In this document: positions 8,090 to 16,431 of the stretch, piece after piece | How positions within the stretch are numbered: position 1 is the first letter of the stretch | Layout: every line of letters starts with the position of its first letter | Position numbers and translations under genes: made by a program | Assembly: GCA_019412865.1 (NCBI GenBank) | Contig: DXOJ01000823.1 | Location: forward strand, 1 to 48,129 | Source: Bacteroides sp. | GTDB lineage: Bacteria > Bacteroidota > Bacteroidia > Bacteroidales > Bacteroidaceae | Direction of reading: 5' to 3' | DNA: 48,129 nt | Notes under the pieces: model-generated | The model's input: the letters and a program-made list of their open reading frames with translations, nothing else | Databases searched by the model: none | Told to the model about the DNA's origin: nothing

Positions 8090-9754
8090 TTAGTCTTCAG
8101 AGAAATGTACCAATACTTGCCGGTATGAATTAAATATCTTCGATTTAGAAACAAATCCCTGATATCGCCCTTCTTCATCCACTACCGGAAGATTCCAGGC
8201 TTTCGTATCATCAAACGTCTGCATCACCTGTTCCATTCCATCCGTATCGAATATCTTGGCAGGGGCAGATGTCATTAATTTATTAACAGTGAAACGGTGA
8301 TAAAGTTCTTGCCGGAACATGATGTTACGAATGTCGTCGAGAAGTACAATTCCCAACAATTCACCCGTTTTCTTATCTGTCACCGGGAACACATTTCGAT
8401 GAGAAGCAGCTATTGCTTTCACTAATTCGCCCAAATCCATTTCCGGATGTACGACAACGAAATCTTTCTCCACTACATTTTCCATTTTCATCAACGTCAA
8501 CACGGCTTTATCCTTATGGTGTGTAAGCAGCTGTCCCTTCTTGGCTAAACGCATCGAATAGATACTATGAGGTTCGAAAGCTATAATGGTAAGATATGAA
8601 CTTACGGATACAATCATCAACGGAAGGAATAAATCATATCCCCCTGTCAATTCGGCGATCAGGAACACCCCTGTCAACGGAGCATGCATAACGCCACTCA
8701 TCACTCCCGCCATCCCCATCAATGCAAAATTCTTTTCCGGCAAATAAGCGGAGAAAGCAAAGTCATTGCTAAAATGAGAAAAGACAAATCCGGCGATACA
8801 TCCCAGATAAAGCGAAGGTGCAAAGATACCACCACAACCACCGCCACCATTCGTTGCACTGGAAGCAAAGACCTTCAGCAGAATAATCAGCATCAGATAA
8901 ACCAGCAGCAAATTGCCATAGCCATAAAACATAGAATTGTTCATGACCGTATCCCACTCTGCCGCAGAGGTTCCATTCAGCAAAAGATTAATGGTATCAT
9001 ATCCTTCACCATAAAGAGGCGGGAAAAGAAAGATCAATATACTCAACATCACACCACCGAAAGCCAGTTTCTTATAAGGGTTGTTGAGTTTACCAAAGAC
9101 ACCTTCCACCGAATTCATGGCACGCGTAAAGTACAATGAAATCAGTCCGCAAAAAATTCCCAGTAAGATAACAAAAGGAATACGTTCCAGTTCGAATGCC
9201 TGATCCAGATGAAACTTAAACATAGCCTCCGTACCGGTGATTATATATGAAACGGTTGCCGCTGTCACGGCAGAAATCAACAGGGGAAGTAAAGAGGACA
9301 TGGTCAGGTCGATCATCAAGACTTCCAATGTAAATACCAATCCCGCAATCGGAGCTTTAAAAATGCCAGCAATCGCACCTGCCGCGCCACAGCCGACGAG
9401 CAACATCAGCGTGCGGTGCTCCATCTTGAATACACTCCCTAAATTGGAACCGATTGCCGAACCTGTCAGTACAATCGGCGCCTCTGCTCCGACCGACCCA
9501 CCAAAACCGATGGTGATGGCACTGGCAATGGTAGAAGACCAGATATTATGTCGCTTGATACGTCCCTGTCTACGGGAAATAGCATATAGAATTTTGGTGA
9601 CTCCATGGCTGATGTCATCCTTTACAATATTACGAACAAACCAACCTACAAGAAAAATCCCGACTACCGGATATACCAAATACAGGTAGTTAGCTTCCGT
9701 TGCATTAAAATTATCAGTTAGGAAATTCTGTATCTGATGGATAAAGAATTTCAA
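8090..9754 (-). CDS. ClC chloride channel/transporter with CBS pair (5' end out of frame)
   Basis: Main reading frame of a voltage-gated ClC-family protein. The membrane part holds the selectivity-filter signature GGSVGAEAP (85-93, with the gating-type Glu) and GIFKAPIAG; tandem CBS domains occupy about residues 425-550 and presumably sense nucleotides. This frame opens only with TTG at 9754 inside the first membrane helix. The expected N-terminus (33 codons, 9757-9858) is present directly upstream in another frame, and that frame ends in TAA at 9757-9759. So the gene carries a frameshifting deletion or indel near 9760-9765 (see findings). The product may be non-functional, N-terminally truncated, or rescued by reinitiation. 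The C-terminal 550 residues show no other damage. Confidence 0.75.
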   Translation of the reverse strand: MKFFIHQIQNFLTDNFNATEANYLYLVYPVVGIFLVGWFVRNIVKDDISHGVTKILYAISRRQGRIKRHNIWSSTIASAITIGFGGSVGAEAPIVLTGSAIGSNLGSVFKMEHRTLMLLVGCGAAGAIAGIFKAPIAGLVFTLEVLMIDLTMSSLLPLLISAVTAATVSYIITGTEAMFKFHLDQAFELERIPFVILLGIFCGLISLYFTRAMNSVEGVFGKLNNPYKKLAFGGVMLSILIFLFPPLYGEGYDTINLLLNGTSAAEWDTVMNNSMFYGYGNLLLVYLMLIILLKVFASSATNGGGGCGGIFAPSLYLGCIAGFVFSHFSNDFAFSAYLPEKNFALMGMAGVMSGVMHAPLTGVFLIAELTGGYDLFLPLMIVSVSSYLTIIAFEPHSIYSMRLAKKGQLLTHHKDKAVLTLMKMENVVEKDFVVVHPEMDLGELVKAIAASHRNVFPVTDKKTGELLGIVLLDDIRNIMFRQELYHRFTVNKLMTSAPAKIFDTDGMEQVMQTFDDTKAWNLPVVDEEGRYQGFVSKSKIFNSYRQVLVHFSED

Positions 9755-9756
9755 TA

Positions 9757-9858
9757 TTAATGCAGGAAACTTAATATCAGGATAAATTGCTTCTCCTTTA
9801 TATTAGCTTCCCGCCATTTGATGCAACGCTGTAATAAACTAAGTTTTTCTCCCTTCAT
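9757..9858 (-). pseudogene. Detached N-terminal fragment of the ClC gene
   Basis: ATG at 9858 directly follows the tsaC stop (TAAATG), as for a translationally coupled gene. It encodes 33 residues beginning MKGEKLSLLQRCIKWRE and ending in the hydrophobic QFILILSFLH, which is how ClC proteins of Bacteroides normally begin (my recollection of homologues). The frame then hits TAA, while the adjacent frame continues with ALILKFFIHQ, the next part of the same first helix. Confidence 0.7.
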
Positions 9859-10422
9859 TTATTCGCGAATTATCTTTATCACTCCACCTTTTTCCAACTT
9901 AATAATACTTGAGGGTCTCGGCCGGCCCATATCGTCCTGGCGAAAGCCAACGATATAATCTACCGCCGATTTGATTTCATCACTGATTTCACTAAAATTA
10001 GCCGCACCCGGCTGCCCGCTGACATTAGCCGAAGTAGAAACGATTGCTTTACGGAACTGCTGACAGAGTCGTCTGGAAAAATCTTCATTCGTCACCCGAA
10101 TTCCTACACTGCCATCCTCGGCCAGCAAATTCGATGCTAAGTTACGTGCTCCGTAATAAATAATCGTCAACGGCTTGTCGGCAACTTCAATCAAATCCCA
10201 TGCAACATCTGGCACATCCTGTACATAAAAATCTACTTTAACCGGAGAGTCTACCAAGACCAGCATAGCCTTGCTGTCAGCGCGTTTCTTAATCTCATAC
10301 ACGCGGCGTACAGCCTCTTCATTAGTCGCATCACAGCCTATACCCCATACGGTATCGGTGGGATAAAGGATCACTCCTCCTTCATTCATCACCTGACAGG
10401 CTTTTTTAATATCTTCTATCAT
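9859..10422 (-). CDS. tsaC: Threonylcarbamoyl-AMP synthase (Sua5/YrdC family)
   Basis: Protein of 187 residues that makes threonylcarbamoyl-AMP from threonine, bicarbonate and ATP, the first step of the t6A37 modification of ANN-decoding tRNAs. It has the YrdC fold signatures GGVILYPTDTVWGIGCDA (15-32), KKRADSKAM (46-54), and STSANVSGQPGA. A longer frame begins with TTG at 10449, but a -7 box at 10454-10461 places the transcript start within a few bases of that TTG, so the ATG at 10422 is preferred. There is no C-terminal Sua5 domain, so it is the short TsaC form. The stop codon abuts the ATG of the ClC N-terminal fragment. Confidence 0.9.
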   Translation of the reverse strand: MIEDIKKACQVMNEGGVILYPTDTVWGIGCDATNEEAVRRVYEIKKRADSKAMLVLVDSPVKVDFYVQDVPDVAWDLIEVADKPLTIIYYGARNLASNLLAEDGSVGIRVTNEDFSRRLCQQFRKAIVSTSANVSGQPGAANFSEISDEIKSAVDYIVGFRQDDMGRPRPSSIIKLEKGGVIKIIRE

Positions 10423-10453
10423 TTCTTGATTAATTTCCGTTAAGAACAAGACG

Positions 10454-10461
10454 CAAAAATA
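10454..10461 (-). promoter_or_regulatory. -7 box of tsaC
   Basis: The minus strand reads TATTTTTG. The predicted transcript start near 10447 excludes the upstream TTG start and supports ATG at 10422. Confidence 0.5.
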
Positions 10462-10542
10462 ACACTTTTATTCCATTTAGTGAAATCTATCCCGACGTTT
10501 TTAAGTCCCTCAAAAATATAGATTGACACAACAAACCATACA

Positions 10543-10587
10543 AAAAAGAAAGAACGATGTAAATTAAGAGATAACCTACATCGTTCT
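10543..10587 (-). terminator. Rho-independent terminator of the susCD unit
   Basis: An 11-bp perfect inverted repeat (AGAACGATGTA at 10551-10561, its complement at 10577-10587) is followed on the minus strand by TTCTTTTTT. It lies 38 nt after the susD stop. Confidence 0.8.
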
Positions 10588-10624
10588 ATAAAAAACAGAT
10601 CATTCAAAAAATCAACCCCTAACG

Positions 10625-12250
10625 CTATCTGTTCTTCCAACTATTGTCCAGATTCGGGTTCAAAATCACATCTTCATAGGGATAAGGAACATACATCTTA
10701 CTGTCATCCCAAGTTCCGGTGACTGCTACTGCTTCTTTCCTGAAAACTCCGGGCGCCACTTCAATAGGCTCATTTTTCTTACGGAATTCAAAATGATCCT
10801 TATACCGGTACATTCTGAACATATCCCTGGCTCTGCTCGCAATACCACCCCAATAATAACCGGCCATTTCCCAACCATGTTCATTGTAGGCTGCTTCCGC
10901 CAGTTCATCAGGAGACATATCCGTCGTATATCTATTTGTTTTTTCACGGTCTGCCCTATTGCGCACTTCGTTCAACACTTTAACCGCCTGTTCATTGATT
11001 TCTCCCGCACGGCCTGTTGCTTCGGCATACCAGCAATATACTTGCGAAAGACGTAATAACTGGAATGTTTTCTCCCCCGATGCATTGACTACGGCAGGAT
11101 TTGTATAATCAAATTCAGTTCCGCGTACAGCACCTTCCACGGTCTTCATAAAGACAGGTGCCACTACCTCGCGGGAAGCAGGATCGGTATCATACCACCA
11201 ATCATATAGTTTCCCGTCGCTAAACATGATTTTCGGGAAATACGTAGCATCTTTACGAGGGCCTTCGGGGAAGTTCATCCAGAAATTAATTTCTCCATTC
11301 GTATCTCCCCAACCGGCCTGTTTCATATCTTGCAGGAAATCAGTCAAGGGAGCGGATTGTCCTGCTGCATCCCTATTATAATAGATACCCAACAGAAGTT
11401 CCGTATTCTTATTATTGTATTCCCATGAATATACCTGGCTATATTCCGGCAGCAGTTTATAATAGTAGCTACCACCATCTGCACCGTCTATCACTTCTTT
11501 GGCTTTGGCGGCAGCCAGCTTGTAATATTCTACTCCTTTATTAAGCGGCCATCCTGCCATACACATATAAACATAAGCCATCGTTGCTTTTACGGCTCCC
11601 TCACTTACAGCAATGTTCATTCCATTTCTGCCATACGGTTCCTTCGTGTACAGTGCGGGGCAATCGGTTTCTGCTATTTTCAGGTCAGACAGAATCAATT
11701 CGTACACTTCTTCTTCCGTCTTCAACGGAGCATTATAATCTATTTCTTCTTTCAGCATGATGGGAACCCGTCCCCAAGTAGTCACCAGATAAAAATAAGA
11801 GTAGGCCCTCCAATAATGTGCTTGTGCAATAGCCACTTTTATATCGTCTTTTGATACCTCCGGCGTACGCTCCGCATTATTTATGATAAAATTGGCAGCC
11901 TTGATAACTTTGAAACGCTGCTCCCACATACTGGACAACCACGAGTTATTGTCTTTCACATCAAACTGATCGTGTTCACGAAGAGGTTGTTTATTACTGG
12001 AAGGATGAGTGGAGATATCATCTCCCACCAGGAAGTTCGTTCCACAAAGATTATTACTAGCCTGTGAACTTGCGATCACGGAATAGAGAGCCGTCAGCGA
12101 AGCGTCCAGGTCTTCTTTATTACTGAAATAGGTATCCGAAGGTAACTGTCCTTTCGGATCTTCTTCCAGAAAATCACTACACGAAGTCCAACACAAAGCT
12201 GCCAGAAGCACAGGCAAGGCTTTCATTATAAAGGTATATGCTGTTTTCAT
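10625..12250 (-). CDS. SusD/RagB-family nutrient-binding lipoprotein
   Basis: Protein of 541 residues with lipobox LCWTSC (Cys24), followed by SDFLEEDPKGQL, the usual start of mature SusD proteins. SusD-like proteins form the lid over the partner TonB-dependent channel and bind the ligand at the cell surface. The N-terminal half has the TPR-rich helices (AHYWRAYSYFYLVTTWGRVPI is a typical SusD stretch), and the C-terminal half has the SusD domain with LLRLSQVYCWYAEA and VLNEVRNRAD. It lies 25 nt downstream of susC. No glycoside hydrolase, sulfatase, peptidase or regulator is adjacent, so the ligand cannot be guessed. Confidence 0.92.
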   Translation of the reverse strand: MKTAYTFIMKALPVLLAALCWTSCSDFLEEDPKGQLPSDTYFSNKEDLDASLTALYSVIASSQASNNLCGTNFLVGDDISTHPSSNKQPLREHDQFDVKDNNSWLSSMWEQRFKVIKAANFIINNAERTPEVSKDDIKVAIAQAHYWRAYSYFYLVTTWGRVPIMLKEEIDYNAPLKTEEEVYELILSDLKIAETDCPALYTKEPYGRNGMNIAVSEGAVKATMAYVYMCMAGWPLNKGVEYYKLAAAKAKEVIDGADGGSYYYKLLPEYSQVYSWEYNNKNTELLLGIYYNRDAAGQSAPLTDFLQDMKQAGWGDTNGEINFWMNFPEGPRKDATYFPKIMFSDGKLYDWWYDTDPASREVVAPVFMKTVEGAVRGTEFDYTNPAVVNASGEKTFQLLRLSQVYCWYAEATGRAGEINEQAVKVLNEVRNRADREKTNRYTTDMSPDELAEAAYNEHGWEMAGYYWGGIASRARDMFRMYRYKDHFEFRKKNEPIEVAPGVFRKEAVAVTGTWDDSKMYVPYPYEDVILNPNLDNSWKNR

Positions 12251-12275
12251 ACGGTTATTGTCTTAATACACGGTT

Positions 12276-15200
12276 TTAAAATCTGAATTTGGCTCCAAAG
12301 GTGATTGTCCGAGGAATCGGATAAGCACCGTAATCCAGTCCGTCGTAACTAGTGTACACTTCAGGATCCATTCCTTTGTAGCGGGTGATTGTAAAGAGAT
12401 CCTGTGCGCTGACGGACAGTTGTACACTTGCAAACTTCAGTACACGGCGAGGAATGCGGTACGAAAGGCTGATATTCTTCAACTTGATAAAAGAAGCATC
12501 TTCAAGCCAGAAATCCGAATTAGCATAACTCTTGTTGTCGGTATTGGTAAGGCTCGGATAAAGAGCGTCCGCTTTGTTGGCAACATGATCCCATCCTTTG
12601 AAGTAGGCATCACGCAAGGTTACGAAACGAGAGACACCAGTCATGGATGCCGCCATAAAACGGCTGATATTCAACCGGTCATATCCGGTGGCAGCATTGA
12701 AAAACACATTCAGCGTCCAGTTTTTCCAAGTAACAGTGTTGTTCCAACCTACTGTCCATTTGGGACTTGCCTGTCCTTTCACAACCAGATCATCGGAAGT
12801 CGGATTCGTTGTCAGACTACCATCTGCTTTCTGATAAAGATTGGCGCCTTTATCATCGAATCCTTTCCATTGATAGACATAGAAAGATCCCATAGGATAA
12901 CCGGGCTTCATAATCTGCATAGGACCTCCCAAATCGCTATAGTTAGCAGTGAGTACAAAGTCATCTCCTGCGAGGTCTGCTACTTCATTCTTCACATAAG
13001 AAGCATTCAGGCTGGTTTCCCACGTCACAGCCCCCTTTACAGGGAAAGTGGTAAGGGATAATTCGACTCCGGTATTGTTCAGTTTTCCTTGATTCACCCA
13101 ATAAGTACCACCTCCGTTATATTTAGGCACCTGTTTCTGAAAGAGCAGGTCTTTCGTTTGTTTCTTGAACCAGTCCACTGTAATATTAAAGCCTCCGATA
13201 CTCATATCCAATCCCAAATCATATTGGTAAGTCTTTTCCCAGGTAATGCCGGGTGTAGCAAACTGATATCCCCAATATCCCGTAGAGGAAGTGGAAGTTC
13301 CCCAGCCGTAAGATGCCCCCGACAACATACCCAATGTACTGTAAGCAGCAATATCCTGATTTCCGGTGACACCAAAGCTGGCACGCAGTTTCAACTGATC
13401 GAGCACGTGCTGGTTGCTCATGAAAGATTCTTGTGCAATATCCCAAGCCACAGCTGCGGAAGGGAAATATCCCCATTTGTTGTCTCCCTGAAATTTAGAA
13501 GAACCGTCAGCTCTTAATGCAGCGGTAATAAAATATCGTTTCTTATAATCGTAATTAGCACGCACGATACCGGAAGCCAAAGAAAATTCCGTGTATGAAT
13601 TGCTCGCATCTCTGATAGCAGCATTACCAAGATTCCAGTACCCAACACTTTCATTGTTCAGATTGGAACCGGTTCCCTTTAGTTGTGAGTCCCACGAACG
13701 ACTTATTTCCCATACGCCCATGGCAGTGAAGCTATGATCTCCGAATTGCTTTTGCCAGGTCAGATTGTTAGTATTCTGCCAATAGTTATGCAATGCGTTG
13801 GTATTGCTTGCGCTATTGATAGCACCCGGTGAATCCAGTTTCGACCGGAAAGAATAAGAAGGACTATTATCGTAGTCATAACCTCCCTGAACGGAAAGCG
13901 TCAGTCCTTTCATGATCTTGAACAGCAATGTCAGATTAGCGTTTAAATTATAGCTATAGCTATCGCTATTGTTCACTATCATTTCACCGTAAGGGCTGGA
14001 ACCGATCATATTATACGGGTCTGTATTGTACACGCCGGTTTCGGGATCTTTCAGCTCCATGGTAGGCGAAAAGTTAGTGACATGCAACCAGTTCGCCCCA
14101 CCTTCATTGTGTTTGTGAAGACTGGATGCGTTTAATTTTGCAGAGATTGTCAACCAGGGTTTCACTTCCGAGTCGATGTTTGCCCGAATTCCATAGCGTT
14201 TATAATCGGACATGATGGTGATGGCTTCCTGATCGAGCACATTTCCCGAAATAAGGTATTTCACTTTTTCATTTCCTCCGGATATGGCGAGCCGATAATC
14301 CTGGGTGATACCTGTACGAGTCAGAAGATCAGTCCAGTTAATTCCTTTCGTTCCATTTTTATAAGCCTCAAGATCTTCGGCAGAGATAGTAGACGATCCG
14401 CGAATGTCATTCAGTGCAGTTGCATATTCGTAAGCGTTCAGCAGGTCATACTGTTTTCTGACAGTCGAAAGCCCTACCGATGCATCGAACGTTACCTGTG
14501 CTTTTCCCTCACTACCCTGTTTGGTGGTTATCAGGATAACGCCATTCGAACCACGGGAACCGTAAATGGCAGTGGAGGAAGCGTCTTTCAGTATTTCCAT
14601 CGACTGGATATCAGAAGGGTTAATACCGTCCAAGCCACTGGAAGAGATGATACCGTCAATCACATATAAAGGATCACTGCTTTTATTAATAGAGGTAGTT
14701 CCACGAACGCGCACCTTCATACTTGCTCCGGGCATACCACTCGTAGCAGTGACTTCTACACCGGGAGTACGACCCTGGAGTATATTTTCAACCCGTTGTA
14801 CAGGTTGATTTTTGTATTGTCTGTTGGATACACCGGACACAGCACCCGTAAGGTCACTCTTTTTGACGGTTCCGTATCCTACCACTACCACTTCATCTAA
14901 TAACTGATTGTCTTCTTTCAACACAACACGAAGAAGAGATCTCTTTCTGACTTTCACTTCCTGCGTATGATAACCGATGTAAGAGATCACTAAAATCGCT
15001 CCTTCCGGAGCTTCGAGAGTAAACCTACCATCCATATCACTGGTAGTTCCGGTATCTTCACCTTTGATAATGACGGAAGCACCAATGATTGTCTCTCCCT
15101 GTTCGTCGTTAATCACTCCTTTGATTGTCTTTCCAGCATCCCCGTCGGTAGTAGTATCGCTGTTTGTCGTAACTTCATTGTTATTTTCCGGGGCTTCCTG

Positions 15201-15302
15201 TGTTTCTGTCTTCTGTTTTTCAAGAGGAGGAGCAACCTGCGCGAATAATCCGAAAGGCAGAAACAGCATTAAAAGAATGCATAATAGCCATTTGTTTTTC
15301 AT
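12276..15302 (-). CDS. SusC/RagA-family TonB-dependent outer-membrane transporter
   Basis: Protein of 1008 residues from the ATG at 15302 (MKNKWLLC). The frame runs 54 codons further up, but only this start (or MEV at 15314) gives a clean signal peptide ending at LFAQ. After it comes an unusual Glu/Thr/Asn-rich linker (about 23-58). Then follow a CarboxypepD_reg-like beta domain (about 60-130, KGVINDEQGETIIGASV), the TonB box/plug start DEVVVVGYGTVKKSDLTGAV (136-155), the plug, and a 22-strand barrel ending in the classical C-terminal Phe (FGAKFRF). It imports an unknown ligand with the SusD lipoprotein encoded just downstream, powered by TonB-ExbBD. Confidence 0.93.
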   Translation of the reverse strand: MKNKWLLCILLMLFLPFGLFAQVAPPLEKQKTETQEAPENNNEVTTNSDTTTDGDAGKTIKGVINDEQGETIIGASVIIKGEDTGTTSDMDGRFTLEAPEGAILVISYIGYHTQEVKVRKRSLLRVVLKEDNQLLDEVVVVGYGTVKKSDLTGAVSGVSNRQYKNQPVQRVENILQGRTPGVEVTATSGMPGASMKVRVRGTTSINKSSDPLYVIDGIISSSGLDGINPSDIQSMEILKDASSTAIYGSRGSNGVILITTKQGSEGKAQVTFDASVGLSTVRKQYDLLNAYEYATALNDIRGSSTISAEDLEAYKNGTKGINWTDLLTRTGITQDYRLAISGGNEKVKYLISGNVLDQEAITIMSDYKRYGIRANIDSEVKPWLTISAKLNASSLHKHNEGGANWLHVTNFSPTMELKDPETGVYNTDPYNMIGSSPYGEMIVNNSDSYSYNLNANLTLLFKIMKGLTLSVQGGYDYDNSPSYSFRSKLDSPGAINSASNTNALHNYWQNTNNLTWQKQFGDHSFTAMGVWEISRSWDSQLKGTGSNLNNESVGYWNLGNAAIRDASNSYTEFSLASGIVRANYDYKKRYFITAALRADGSSKFQGDNKWGYFPSAAVAWDIAQESFMSNQHVLDQLKLRASFGVTGNQDIAAYSTLGMLSGASYGWGTSTSSTGYWGYQFATPGITWEKTYQYDLGLDMSIGGFNITVDWFKKQTKDLLFQKQVPKYNGGGTYWVNQGKLNNTGVELSLTTFPVKGAVTWETSLNASYVKNEVADLAGDDFVLTANYSDLGGPMQIMKPGYPMGSFYVYQWKGFDDKGANLYQKADGSLTTNPTSDDLVVKGQASPKWTVGWNNTVTWKNWTLNVFFNAATGYDRLNISRFMAASMTGVSRFVTLRDAYFKGWDHVANKADALYPSLTNTDNKSYANSDFWLEDASFIKLKNISLSYRIPRRVLKFASVQLSVSAQDLFTITRYKGMDPEVYTSYDGLDYGAYPIPRTITFGAKFRF

Positions 15303-15790
15303 TATTACTTCCATTATTGTTCTAAAATTAGAATAGTTATTAGGATAGATTACCATCAATATTAGGCAATTTATGTGCCAAAAGCATAACAAAAGACTGA
15401 TACAACGAGACTTTCCAAGTTTAACAAAAAAGATTATATCACTCATTTTCAAATACATAAACAATTTGAAATAAAGAAAAAAGCATTAATAGCCAGATTA
15501 AGTTTCAAGCACGATCCTGTGCAAAAATTCCACAGAAAGGTGGACATATTCCACAAGATAATAAGTTAAGAATAATCCGTATTTAAAAGTTTCTTTCCAT
15601 CCTTCTGATTGTTTCCACATATCAGAAGTCAGAATAAACGTTCCAAAACTCCAGTTTAAACGATTATTAACTAATTTCTCCCCCGTCTCCGAGAACAGAA
15701 TCAGCAGAAATATCTATCTTTGTCCCAATTTCAAGCAAGAAAGCAAAAGTGCTATTTTTGTGTCGAATTTAAAACGTTTAAGAGAAAACA
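15303..15790. other. Intergenic region between divergent susC and thioesterase genes
   Basis: This is a 488-bp AT-rich gap between divergent genes. On the plus side it holds two candidate -7 boxes at 15715-15722 and 15753-15760. On the susC side I see only a near-match (TGTATTTG) on the minus strand around 15450 and no operator-like repeat. No ORF worth calling. Confidence 0.5.
15715..15760 (+). promoter_or_regulatory. Two candidate -7 boxes for the thioesterase gene
   Basis: TATCTTTG (15715-15722) and TATTTTTG (15753-15760) both match TAnnTTTG. The second would start transcription about 25 nt before the ATG at 15791. Neither has a clear -33 element. Confidence 0.4.
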
Positions 15791-16222
15791 ATGGAAGAAA
15801 TCGTATTTCATCACACATTACCTATCCAATTGCGATTCAATGATGTAGACAAATTTGGTCACGTCAACAACACGGTTTACTTCTCCTTTTACGACTTGGG
15901 AAAGACTGAATACTTCGGTTCAGTATGCCCGGGAGTAGATTGGGAAAAGATTGGCATTGTCGTTGTTCATATTGAAGCGAATTTCGTTAAGCAAATTTTC
16001 GCATCGGACCACATCGCTGTACAAACCGCCGTCTCTAAGATAGGTACCAAAAGCTTTCATCTGGTTCAACAAGTCATTGACACGAAAACCAATGAGGTGA
16101 AATGTGTTTGCAAGTCCATCATGGTTACCTTCGATCTTGAAAGACATGAGTCCATGCCACTGACCAAGGAATGGATAGAAGCGATCTGCAAGTATGAAGG
16201 ACGGGATTTGCAAAAAGCATAG
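15791..16222 (+). CDS. Acyl-CoA/acyl-ACP thioesterase, hotdog fold
   Basis: Protein of 143 residues, 4-hydroxybenzoyl-CoA thioesterase (4HBT) family. The signature is RFNDVDKFGHVNNTVYFSF (15-33), with Asp18 at the position of the catalytic acid and the HVNN pair that contacts the thioester. The family hydrolyses fatty or aromatic acyl-CoA or acyl-ACP thioesters. It precedes the aryl-polyene cluster on the same strand, but a 209-nt gap containing a fresh -7 box separates it, so it is probably its own transcript. A housekeeping role is as likely as a role in the pathway. Confidence 0.8.
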   Translation: MEEIVFHHTLPIQLRFNDVDKFGHVNNTVYFSFYDLGKTEYFGSVCPGVDWEKIGIVVVHIEANFVKQIFASDHIAVQTAVSKIGTKSFHLVQQVIDTKTNEVKCVCKSIMVTFDLERHESMPLTKEWIEAICKYEGRDLQKA

Positions 16223-16385
16223 ATTGATTTTTCTCCCCACCGATGAAGACACCCTCCGGCACCAATGAAGGCATCGAGCGGTACCGGGGAACAAATCTCC
16301 CACGAATGAGAAACAAAACAAGCAAAACCAATTCCCCAGAAAAAGTTTTATCCTGATTCATGTCCGCTATATAACAGAAATTGCC

Positions 16386-16393
16386 TATTTTTG
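16386..16393 (+). promoter_or_regulatory. -7 box of the aryl-polyene operon
   Basis: TATTTTTG lies 39 nt before the ammonia-lyase ATG and predicts a leader of about 30 nt. No clear -33 box. The next similar signal on this strand between genes is at 39198, which supports one long transcript. Confidence 0.5.
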
Positions 16394-16431
16394 CACCTTA
16401 TTATTAAGGCATAAAATATCTAGTACAGAAA

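Noticed and set aside
16223..16385. Possible regulatory repeats (CACCGATGAAG / CACCAATGAAG) before the polyene operon
   Set aside because: Only two imperfect copies with no symmetric spacing relative to the promoter; not enough to call an operator.
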